From CBDVAK01 sp965371945 (GTDB lineage: Bacteria > Pseudomonadota > Gammaproteobacteria > Competibacterales > JAHEDQ01), in the NCBI GenBank assembly GCA_965371945.1, contig CBDVAK010000249.1:1-5314 (forward strand): a DNA stretch of 5,314 bases, written 5' to 3'. Under the pieces are notes generated by a model, which saw only the letters and a list, made by a program, of their open reading frames with translations, ran no database searches and had not been told where the DNA came from. The translations under genes were made by a program, and so were the position numbers. Of the stretch, positions 1 to 5,291 are shown piece by piece (position 1 is the first letter of the stretch; each line of letters opens with the position of its first letter).

Positions 1-28
1 CCGTCTGTCTGACAGCGCTGCAGACGAC
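1..28. other. Short spacer downstream of hom with inverted repeats
   Basis: These 28 bases follow the hom stop codon in the minus direction. They contain CGTCTG at 2-7 matched by CAGACG at 21-26, and a competing inverted repeat CTGTC/GACAG at 5-9 and 11-15. There is no T-run on the minus strand, so I do not call a terminator. In many proteobacteria thrC follows hom closely, so this may be the hom-thrC spacer, but no start codon for it is visible. Confidence 0.3.
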
Positions 29-1345
29 TCACTGCGCACCAAGTTGTTCCACACGAATCCGGGTAACCGCGCCATCGATGGCCGGCAACGCCTCGATCTG
101 CCGCAACGCCTGTTGCATCCTGCCTTCCAGCACCTGATGAGTGAGCATGATGATGGGTACGTGGCTGGCGTCGGTGGCACGTTCTTTTTGCAAGATTGCT
201 TCGATGCTGATGCCTGCTCCGGCTAGTATGCCGGCGACTTCCGCCATCACACCCGGCTGGTCTCTGGCCTGCATGCGCAGATAGTAGGCGGTTTCCACCG
301 CGTCCATGGAAAGAATCGGCAACCTGGCCAGCGCCCCGGGCTGGAACGCCAGGTGCGGCACCCGGTTGCCGGGATCCGCGGTCAGTGTTCGCACCACATC
401 CACGAGATCCGCCACCACCGCCGAAGCAGTCGGCTCCGCCCCCGCGCCGGCACCATAGTACAAAGTCGGACCCGCGGCGTCGCCTTTTACCAGCACCGCG
501 TTCATCACGCCGTCGACATTGGCGATCAAACGACGTGCGGGGATCAGCGTAGGGTGTACCCGCAGCTCAACGCCGGCCTCGCTTCTGCGCGCCAGTCCCA
601 GGTGCTTGATCCGATAGCCGAGTTGCTCGGCATATGCAACATCTTCGCGAGTGATCGAGCTGATACCCTCGATGTAAACACATTCGAATTGCAACGGAAT
701 CCCGAACGCGATGGCGGCCAGTATGGTCAGCTTGTGGGCCGCATCTATGCCCTCAACATCGAAGCTCGGGTCGGCTTCGGCATAGCCCAGCGCCTGCGCC
801 TCCGCCAGCACGTCGTGAAACTCACGACCCCGCTCACGCATCTCACTCATGATGTAGTTGCCGGTGCCATTGATGATTCCCGCCAGCCACTCGATGCGGT
901 TCCCGGCCAGACCCTCGCGCAATGCTTTGACAATGGGAATACCACCGGCCACCGCCGCCTCGAACGCAACCATGACACCATTGCGGCTGGCCGCATCGAA
1001 GATCTCATTGCCGTGCAGGGCGATCAACGCTTTGTTGGCGGTGACCACGTGCTTGCCCCGGGCGATCGCTTCCAACACCAGTGATCTGGCGGGTTCCAGC
1101 CCACCAAGCAGCTCCACCACCACCGCGATTTCGGGATCGCGGACGATGTCGAGGGGATTGTCCGTCAACGCAATGGAGGACAACCCCGGGCCCCGGTCGC
1201 GTCCCCGATCACGCACCGCCGCGGCAGCCACCTTGATGGCGCGACCCGCGCGTCTTTCGATCTCATCGGCGTTGCGGGCCAGTACCGTGGCGGTTCCGCG
1301 GCCGACGGTACCCAAGCCAAGCAGACCGATCATGACTGGTTTCAA
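29..1345 (-). CDS. hom: Homoserine dehydrogenase (NAD(P)H-dependent, with C-terminal ACT domain)
   Basis: Cytoplasmic enzyme reducing L-aspartate-4-semialdehyde to L-homoserine, the committed step toward threonine and methionine. Numbering from the TTG at 1345 (438 aa): the Rossmann nucleotide loop GLGTVG is at 10-15, and VTANKALIA with its lysine (K105) near 101-109. The catalytic core motif around 190-210 (EADPSFDVEGIDAAHKL) has D201 and K205, the Asp-x3-Lys pair known from yeast homoserine dehydrogenase. A C-terminal ACT domain starts near 354 (YYLRMQARDQPGVMAEVAGI) and suggests feedback by threonine, as in other monofunctional enzymes. There is no aspartokinase domain, unlike E. coli ThrA. 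I chose TTG 1345 because it gives the family-typical start MKPV-IGLLGLGTVG and has GGAG nine bases upstream. A TTG at 1372 would add nine residues and overlap the alaC stop. ATG 1333 is possible but has no SD. Downstream gene of an alaC-hom operon. Identification is certain, the start less so. Confidence 0.95.
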   Translation of the reverse strand: MKPVMIGLLGLGTVGRGTATVLARNADEIERRAGRAIKVAAAAVRDRGRDRGPGLSSIALTDNPLDIVRDPEIAVVVELLGGLEPARSLVLEAIARGKHVVTANKALIALHGNEIFDAASRNGVMVAFEAAVAGGIPIVKALREGLAGNRIEWLAGIINGTGNYIMSEMRERGREFHDVLAEAQALGYAEADPSFDVEGIDAAHKLTILAAIAFGIPLQFECVYIEGISSITREDVAYAEQLGYRIKHLGLARRSEAGVELRVHPTLIPARRLIANVDGVMNAVLVKGDAAGPTLYYGAGAGAEPTASAVVADLVDVVRTLTADPGNRVPHLAFQPGALARLPILSMDAVETAYYLRMQARDQPGVMAEVAGILAGAGISIEAILQKERATDASHVPIIMLTHQVLEGRMQQALRQIEALPAIDGAVTRIRVEQLGAQ

Positions 1346-1368
1346 GCTGCATTGCTCCGTGGAGTCAT
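1342..1368 (-). other. Possible 8-codon minicistron between alaC and hom
   Basis: An ATG at 1368 directly follows the alaC TGA (TGAATGA). It opens an eight-codon frame (MTPRSNAA) whose TGA at 1344-1342 overlaps the likely hom start TTG (TTGA). A weak GAGG lies about ten bases upstream of the ATG. The arrangement would let ribosomes finishing alaC reinitiate and be delivered to the hom start. The codons show no enrichment for threonine or methionine, so it is not an amino-acid attenuator. It may be chance. Confidence 0.15.
1355..1358 (-). promoter_or_regulatory. Shine-Dalgarno of hom (decides the TTG start)
   Basis: GGAG on the minus strand (CTCC on the plus strand), nine bases before TTG 1345. 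It lies within the alaC-hom gap. It is the only good SD near the hom N-terminus, which favours TTG 1345 over ATG 1333 and TTG 1372. Confidence 0.6.
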
Positions 1369-2553
1369 TCAATCGCCGCCTCGCAGCAACATGCGCCGAA
1401 TACCGCGCACAGCCTGACGTGTGCGGTGTTCGTTCTCGATCAGGCTGAATCGCACGTGATCATCCCCGTACACTCCGAAGCCGATGCCGGGCGCCACCGC
1501 CACACCCGCTTCCGACAGCAGTCGTTTGGCGAAATCCAGTGAGCCCAGGTGACGATAGGGCTCGGGTATCCGTGCCCACACAAACATCGTCGCGACCGGT
1601 CTGCTGACATCCCAGCCGGCTGCGACCAGACCATCGCAAAGGACGTCACGCCGCTTGCGGTAGATCTCTCGAATCTCCGTGACACATTCCTGGGGCCCCT
1701 CGAGCGCAGTGATCGCGGCGACCTGAATCGGCGTAAACATGCCGTAGTCCAAATAGGATTTCATGCGCGCCAACGCCGCCAGCACCTTTTGGTTGCCGAC
1801 CATGAAACCGACCCGCCAGCCGGGCATATTGTAACTCTTGGACAGTGAGAACGATTCCACCGCGACTTCCCTGGCACCCTCAACCTGCAGCACCGACGGG
1901 GCCGTGCCTCCCGCAAAGACGATATCAGCATAGGCCAGGTCGTGGACCAGCCAGATACTGTTCTCACGGCAGATTGCCACCACCTTTTCGAAGAACCCGA
2001 GATCGACGCATTGGCCGGTCGGGTTGGAGGGAAAGTTGAGCACCAGCATCTTGGGGTGCGGCCAGCAATCACGAATCGCCTTTTGCAGTTCCAGGAAGAA
2101 ATCGCCACCGGGAATCATCGGCACATGACGGATATCCGCGCCCGCGATCACGAAGCCGTAGGGGTGAATCGGGTAAGCCGGGTTGGGTACCAGAACCGCA
2201 TCACCCGGCTCTACCGTCGCCAGCGCCAGATGAGCCAGCCCTTCCTTGGAGCCGATCGTCACCAACGCTTCGGTGTCCGGATCCAGAGCAACCTGATAGC
2301 GATCAAGATACCAACGGCAGATAGCCTGGCGCAGACGGGGGATGCCGCACGACGCAGAGTAGCGGTGGGTGTCCGGACGTTGCGCCACTTCAACCAGTTT
2401 GTCGACGATATGAGCCGGAGTCGGGCGATCCGGATTGCCCATTCCGAAATCGACGATATCCTCACCGCGCGCGCGGGCTGCTGCCTTTAAATCATTTACT
2501 ATACTGAAGACATAGGGCGGAAGCCGCCGAATTCTGGGGAAGTCCTCGTTCAA
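1369..2553 (-). CDS. alaC: Alanine aminotransferase, AlaC type (PLP fold type I)
   Basis: PLP-dependent transaminase that in E. coli makes alanine from pyruvate with glutamate as amino donor. The family similarity is close along the whole length, for example RLPPYVF near the N-terminus, then GSKEGLAHL, VLVPNPAYPIH and GWRVGFMVGN. Numbering from the TTG at 2553 (394 aa): NPTG at 177-180, HDLAYAD at 204-210, the PLP Schiff-base lysine K239 in SLSKSYNMPGW, and the carboxylate-binding arginine R368 in HVRFSLIEN. All expected active-site motifs are present. The start is uncertain. TTG 2553 begins MNEDFPRIRRLPPYVF, in register with E. coli AlaC, and has GGGAGG ten bases upstream. GTG 2613 (414 aa) has GGAG eight bases upstream but adds a Gly/Pro-rich tail with no counterpart that I know. 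It is the first gene of a two-gene operon with hom (23-nt gap). Pairing an alanine/glutamate aminotransferase with homoserine synthesis suggests coordinated amino-acid supply. Confidence 0.93.
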   Translation of the reverse strand: MNEDFPRIRRLPPYVFSIVNDLKAAARARGEDIVDFGMGNPDRPTPAHIVDKLVEVAQRPDTHRYSASCGIPRLRQAICRWYLDRYQVALDPDTEALVTIGSKEGLAHLALATVEPGDAVLVPNPAYPIHPYGFVIAGADIRHVPMIPGGDFFLELQKAIRDCWPHPKMLVLNFPSNPTGQCVDLGFFEKVVAICRENSIWLVHDLAYADIVFAGGTAPSVLQVEGAREVAVESFSLSKSYNMPGWRVGFMVGNQKVLAALARMKSYLDYGMFTPIQVAAITALEGPQECVTEIREIYRKRRDVLCDGLVAAGWDVSRPVATMFVWARIPEPYRHLGSLDFAKRLLSEAGVAVAPGIGFGVYGDDHVRFSLIENEHRTRQAVRGIRRMLLRGGD

Positions 2554-2563
2554 TGCGATATCC

Positions 2564-2569
2564 CCTCCC
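2564..2569 (-). promoter_or_regulatory. Shine-Dalgarno of alaC (for the TTG start)
   Basis: GGGAGG on the minus strand, inside a run GGGAGGGG, ten bases before TTG 2553. The rival signal is GGAG at 2622-2625 (minus), eight bases before GTG 2613. Both are plausible; protein-family register favours the inner start. Confidence 0.45.
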
Positions 2570-2643
2570 GGTTTGTCAGGGCCGCCGTCCACTGCCATGG
2601 CGTGGCACGGCACCCATTGGTCTCCGGAGGCGGGAAACCGCGC

Positions 2644-2673
2644 ACGTTAAGATTGCGCGCCCTGTTCTGTCAA
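2644..2673 (-). promoter_or_regulatory. Candidate sigma-70 promoter of alaC-hom
   Basis: On the minus strand a perfect -35 hexamer TTGACA (2673-2668) is followed after 18 bases by TAACGT (2649-2644). This -10 matches consensus at only three positions, but these are the three most conserved (T, A and final T). Transcription would start near 2637, upstream of both candidate alaC start codons. A second TTGAC directly precedes the -35. The weak -10 keeps confidence moderate. Confidence 0.4.
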
Positions 2674-2731
2674 CGTCAACCGACATGCGCGGGCGCCGCC
2701 ATCCGGGTCAGCTGCACCGGTGTACCGCAGG

Positions 2732-2737
2732 TATAAT
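2732..2737 (+). promoter_or_regulatory. -10 element TATAAT upstream of the Mth938-like gene
   Basis: A consensus TATAAT lies 54 bases before the ATG at 2792, in the only intergenic region where this gene's promoter could be. No recognisable -35 occurs at 16-18 bases upstream, and the TGn extension is absent (AGG instead). Transcription would start near 2744, in a GC block (CCCCGGGG followed by CCCC, 2743-2754). If real, it excludes the in-frame GTG at 2720 as the start codon. Confidence 0.45.
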
Positions 2738-2791
2738 GGTGCCCCCGGGGCCCCGATCCTGCCACCACAGATCCAGAGGACTGCATGTCCC

Positions 2792-3160
2792 ATGAGGTTC
2801 AGTCTCGATGCTGGAGCCGGCTTGACCGTACGCGGCTATACTGAAACCGGGGTGATTGTCGGTGAGGTCCTGCTGACCGGCAGCTTTGTACTCACACCCG
2901 AGCGTCTGCACGATCCGTGGATGCTGACCGGCCAGACCACCCTGCAGCCGTCTCACTGCGATTTTCTGGTGGGTCTGCAACCCGAAGTAGTGATATTCGG
3001 TACCGGCCGCGTGCAACGCTTCCCGGTCGCCGCCACCATCCGGCCGCTGGCGGTGGCCGGCATCGGATTCGAGGCCATGACCACGGCAGCAGCCTGCAGA
3101 ACCTACAACATCCTGTGCAACGAAGGCCGCAAAGTCGCCCTGGCCGTCATGCAACGCTGA
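2792..3160 (+). CDS. Mth938-like domain protein (DUF498 / NDUFAF3-like)
   Basis: A 122-residue single-domain protein of the Mth938 fold, related to archaeal MTH938 and to the mitochondrial complex I assembly factor NDUFAF3. Its bacterial function is not established. What shows it: the family-style start MRFSLD, the strand motif PEVVIFGTGRVQRFP at 64-78, and the hallmark C-terminal segment GIGFEAMTTAAACRTYNILCNEGRKVALAVM at 90-120, including A-C-R-T-Y-N and the E-G-R-K turn. There is no signal peptide or membrane segment, so it should be cytoplasmic. ATG 2792 fits the family length. The ORF is open back to a GTG at 2720, but that lies upstream of the TATAAT. The SD AGAGGA (2775-2780) is 11 bases away, rather far, and an out-of-frame ATG at 2785 sits closer to it. 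The gene is divergent from alaC and convergent with rpoS, so it is transcribed alone. No clear terminator follows it. Confidence 0.85.
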   Translation: MRFSLDAGAGLTVRGYTETGVIVGEVLLTGSFVLTPERLHDPWMLTGQTTLQPSHCDFLVGLQPEVVIFGTGRVQRFPVAATIRPLAVAGIGFEAMTTAAACRTYNILCNEGRKVALAVMQR

Positions 3161-3313
3161 CCGGATCGTTCGAACATACTCAACAGTTCCGGGTGTTGAT
3201 GCGGGTGGCGGTAACCGCCCAGTAGTCCGGGGTGGCGCAGGGGTGGGTCCCGCACTGTTGACGCAGTTCCGGGGTTGGTTATGCGCACGTTTGAAAGTGC
3301 CCGCAGGGCCACC
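3161..3313. repeat. Structured gap between convergent genes: three degenerate repeat units plus nested inverted repeat
   Basis: No credible ORF, tRNA or T-run terminator is visible here. CAGTTCCGGG occurs exactly at 3184-3193 and 3264-3273, and a related TCCGGGGTGG at 3226-3235, so a TCCGGG core recurs about every 40 bases. An 8-bp inverted repeat pairs TCAACAGT (3180-3187) with ACTGTTGA (3254-3261). Directly inside are GCGGG (3201-3205) with CCCGC (3249-3253) and the hairpin GGCGG-TAA-CCGCC (3207-3219). Read on the minus strand, the region would be transcribed past the rpoS stop and carries four GGA trinucleotides in about 95 bases. It could be an rpoS 3' UTR structure, a degenerate intergenic repeat or a small RNA. 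None of these is shown. Confidence 0.5.
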
Positions 3314-4282
3314 TCAATCGAACAACACTTCGCCGGAAAAGCCCTCAGCCTCAAGAATCTTGCGGAGCCGTTTGAGCGCGTCGATCTGAATCTGTCGCAC
3401 TCTTTCACGAGTGACGCCAATCTCATTGCCGACCTGTTCAAGCGTCGCACGCTCGTAACCATTGAGCCCGAAACGCCGTTCAATCACGACTTTCTGCTTG
3501 TCGCTGAGCCGGGACAACCAGAGGCTCATATTGGTGTTGATATTATGGTCCTGAAGCACCACAGAGGGGTCGGGGTTACTGTCATCGGCGATTGCATCCA
3601 GCAAGGAGCGATCCTCGTCCTTGCCGATGGGCATGTCGACCGATGTCACCCGTTCGTTGAGACCCAGCAGCCGCTTTACGTCGCTTATGGGCCGGTCCAT
3701 GAGACCGGCGATTTCTTCCGCGCTGGGTTCGTGATCGAGGGTCTGGGCCAGCTTGCGCGCGGCGCGCAGATACACATTGATCTCCTTGATGACATGTATC
3801 GGCAACCGGATGGTGCGGGTCTGATTCATGATCGCGCGTTCGATCGTCTGCCTGATCCACCAGGTCGCGTAGGTCGAAAAGCGAAATCCCCGTTCCGGAT
3901 CGAACTTCCCAACCGCGTGAATCAGGCCGAGGTTGCCCTCTTCGATCAAGTCGAGCAGGGCCAGGCCACGGTTCATATAGCGCCGCGCGATCTTGACCAC
4001 CAGACGGAGATTGCTCTCGATCATGCGCCGACGGCCGGCTTCCTCGCCCCGTTGGGCAAGACGTGAAAAGTAGACTTCCTCCTCGGGAGTCAGCAGAGGT
4101 GAGTAACCGATCTCGTTCAGGTAGAGGCGGGTGGCATCAAGTTCCTCGCGGGTCAATTCGCGCCGTTTGCCAACACCCCGGGCAGGTCTTCGCGGCGGCC
4201 GTGCAGCACCGCTCACGCCAGACCTGTCTGCTTTTGTGCTGACAGAGGCCAGGCCAACGGATTCCTCACCACTGCCAGACAT
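3314..4282 (-). CDS. rpoS: RNA polymerase sigma factor RpoS (sigma-38)
   Basis: Alternative sigma factor that directs RNA polymerase to stationary-phase and general-stress promoters. The protein is 322 aa, near the 330 of E. coli. Region 1.2 lies at about 48-80 (LDATRLYLNEIGYSPLLTPEEEVYF). Region 2 is at about 86-155, with DLIEEGNLGLIHAVGKFD at 111-128 (core binding) and GFRFSTYATWWIRQTIERAI at 132-151 (-10 melting and recognition). Region 3 includes LPIHVIKEINVYL, and region 4.2 has a helix-turn-helix at about 280-310 (TLEQVGNEIGVTRERVRQIQ). K166 aligns with E. coli K173, needed for RssB/ClpXP turnover and promoter selectivity, so regulated proteolysis may be conserved (inference). ATG 4282 has an excellent SD. 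The frame is open further upstream to 4480 but would overlap nlpD. The N-terminal 45 residues are basic and Pro-rich (R28-R41), unlike the acidic E. coli segment. It follows nlpD, as in most gammaproteobacteria. Confidence 0.97.
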   Translation of the reverse strand: MSGSGEESVGLASVSTKADRSGVSGAARPPRRPARGVGKRRELTREELDATRLYLNEIGYSPLLTPEEEVYFSRLAQRGEEAGRRRMIESNLRLVVKIARRYMNRGLALLDLIEEGNLGLIHAVGKFDPERGFRFSTYATWWIRQTIERAIMNQTRTIRLPIHVIKEINVYLRAARKLAQTLDHEPSAEEIAGLMDRPISDVKRLLGLNERVTSVDMPIGKDEDRSLLDAIADDSNPDPSVVLQDHNINTNMSLWLSRLSDKQKVVIERRFGLNGYERATLEQVGNEIGVTRERVRQIQIDALKRLRKILEAEGFSGEVLFD

Positions 4283-4285
4283 GGG

Positions 4286-4294
4286 CTCCTCCTT
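4286..4294 (-). promoter_or_regulatory. Strong Shine-Dalgarno of rpoS
   Basis: AAGGAGGAG on the minus strand contains the full anti-SD complement AAGGAGG, five bases before ATG 4282. It fixes the RpoS start. A TCTCC at 4327-4323 upstream could pair with GGAGG of this site (one G-U pair, 30-base loop), a possible way to hide it. Confidence 0.85.
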
Positions 4295-4344
4295 CCCACG
4301 CAATCGTTTCCAACCAGTTCCCGGAGATCCCGGTTCGAAACTTC

Positions 4345-4377
4345 GGTGCCGCGGCGGGCACCAGCACAGAATCTGTG
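4345..4377 (-). promoter_or_regulatory. Two adjacent inverted repeats in the nlpD-rpoS spacer (rpoS leader)
   Basis: The 124-nt spacer 4283-4406 holds two tight inverted repeats. CACAGA/TCTGTG around a single base (4365-4377) folds as a 5-bp hairpin with a 3-base loop. GGTGCC/GGCACC (4345-4362) makes a 6-bp stem with a 6-base loop. The GC-rich stem is followed on the minus strand by GAAGTTTC, not a real T-run, so a terminator after nlpD is unlikely. Because rpoS transcripts usually start inside nlpD, these would be part of the rpoS leader RNA. That role is inferred. Confidence 0.4.
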
Positions 4378-4406
4378 AAACTCCGCAGGGGCCACCGCAT
4401 CCCACG

Positions 4407-5291
4407 CTATCCAGGCAGATAGCCTCGTGGATCGACCGCTTTGCCATCACGGCGAATCTCGAAATGCACGACCGGCTCACGATAACCGCCGCCGATCCCC
4501 GCCCCGGCGATCACCTGCCCCCTTTGCACCCTTTGCCCTTCTTTGACTTCTATGTGCCCAAGGTAACCGTAGGCGCTGAGCAGTGACTCGGAATGCTTGA
4601 CGATAATAAGCTGTCCGTAACCGGGAAGTCCACTGCCCCGATAAACCACCTTGCCATCGTTCGCGGCGCGGATCCCTTGGGCCTTTCCGGCTGCGATGTC
4701 GATCCCGGTAACACCCGGTTTGCCGGGCTCGAAATCCTTCAATACCCGCCCTTCTACCGGCCACACCCACCCACGCGGCGACCCGCTCCCGCTGGTCTTC
4801 GCCCGTTTGGCGGCGCTCTTTCCCTGCGTATCGGCAGCTACGGTCCGGGGTTTCTCCACAGCGCTTGCAGGTGCGACGGTGACCGCCGCCGTGGCGCGAG
4901 CAGCGGGTACCGGCTGGTTGGCCGGGGGTGCTGCCGCGGCGACGGCACTGCGAGTGACCGCGGCACGCTCGGCTGGAAGCAGCCGCAGTCGCTGTCCGGC
5001 CTGGATCGAATAGGGCGGCTGCAAGGCGTTCCAGCGCGCCAGCTCACGGTAATCGAAGCCGTAGCGCCAGGCGAAACTGTAGAGCGTATCGCCCGCCACC
5101 ACGATACCGGTGGGAGCGTGTCGTGTGCGGGTGCGGGCATCATCGACAGGGGCAAGCGCCTGGCTGCCAGCACAACCGGCGAGCAACACTCCGCCAAGCA
5201 GAGCGATGCCAGCCATTCCCAGCCTAGGAGGCTGTCCGAGAACAGACTGATCTACTGCAGACAATCCTGATTGGCCATATTTCCCGATCAT
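4407..5291 (-). CDS. nlpD: NlpD-like lipoprotein with LysM and degenerate LytM (M23) domain
   Basis: Envelope lipoprotein; in E. coli NlpD activates the amidase AmiC for septal peptidoglycan splitting. Numbering from the ATG at 5291 (294 aa): hydrophobic signal segment with lipobox LLAGC and lipidated C40; LysM domain at about 62-104 (GIVVAGDTLYSFAWRYGF to AGQRLRL), binding peptidoglycan; Ala/Pro-rich linker at about 107-172; LytM/M23 fold at about 175-294. The zinc-site positions are lost: V194 replaces the His of HxxxD (D198 kept), Y243 replaces the His of the YxH motif, and V274 replaces the first His of HxH (H276 kept). Hence it is a regulator, not a hydrolase. A TTG at 5309 preceded by an in-frame TAG at 5312 would add six residues. 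Neither start has a visible SD, and the n-region before the hydrophobic core is unusually long (about 24 aa). It lies directly upstream of rpoS, the classic arrangement in which nlpD carries an rpoS promoter. Confidence 0.92.
   Translation of the reverse strand: MIGKYGQSGLSAVDQSVLGQPPRLGMAGIALLGGVLLAGCAGSQALAPVDDARTRTRHAPTGIVVAGDTLYSFAWRYGFDYRELARWNALQPPYSIQAGQRLRLLPAERAAVTRSAVAAAAPPANQPVPAARATAAVTVAPASAVEKPRTVAADTQGKSAAKRAKTSGSGSPRGWVWPVEGRVLKDFEPGKPGVTGIDIAAGKAQGIRAANDGKVVYRGSGLPGYGQLIIVKHSESLLSAYGYLGHIEVKEGQRVQRGQVIAGAGIGGGYREPVVHFEIRRDGKAVDPRGYLPG
4603..4632 (-). promoter_or_regulatory. Candidate rpoS promoter inside nlpD
   Basis: On the minus strand TATTAT (4608-4603, five of six matches to TATAAT) lies 18 bases downstream of TGGACT (4632-4627, four of six to TTGACA). 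It would start transcription near 4596, about 310 bases before the rpoS ATG. In E. coli the main rpoS promoter is also within nlpD. However, the bases also encode the conserved QLIIV strand of the LytM fold, so the match may be coding coincidence. Confidence 0.2.

Noticed and set aside
353..1084. Long plus-strand open frame opposite hom (243 codons), and similar ones opposite alaC, rpoS and nlpD
   Set aside because: These are antisense shadows of high-GC genes. Their translations show no family motif, while the minus-strand proteins are conserved throughout.
2488..2513. AT-rich patch inside alaC with a TATACT-like -10 on the plus strand
   Set aside because: No suitable -35, lies within codons for the conserved YVFSIVNDLKAAA segment, and there is no gene just downstream that needs it.
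2720..2791. In-frame GTG 2720 as a start for the Mth938-like protein
   Set aside because: It lies upstream of the TATAAT at 2732 and adds 24 residues with no family resemblance.
3180..3261. An 82-nt region closed by an 8-bp stem, tRNA-sized
   Set aside because: No T-loop GTTCRA sequence, no D-loop pattern and no anticodon arm on either strand, so it is not a tRNA.
3180..3273. MITE or small mobile element bounded by TCAACAGT/ACTGTTGA
   Set aside because: The 10-mer direct repeats do not flank the inverted repeats symmetrically (the left copy overlaps the inverted repeat), so there is no target-site-duplication pattern.
3285..3309. Possible rpoS terminator: GCCC-GCA-GGGC (3299-3309) and GCAC/GTGC (3285-3300)
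   Set aside because: Stems are only about 4 bp and there is no run of T beyond ACTTTC on the minus strand, too weak to call an intrinsic terminator.
4283..4480. Longer RpoS starting up to 4480
   Set aside because: It would overlap the nlpD 3' end and lacks an SD, whereas ATG 4282 has a near-perfect SD and fits RpoS length.
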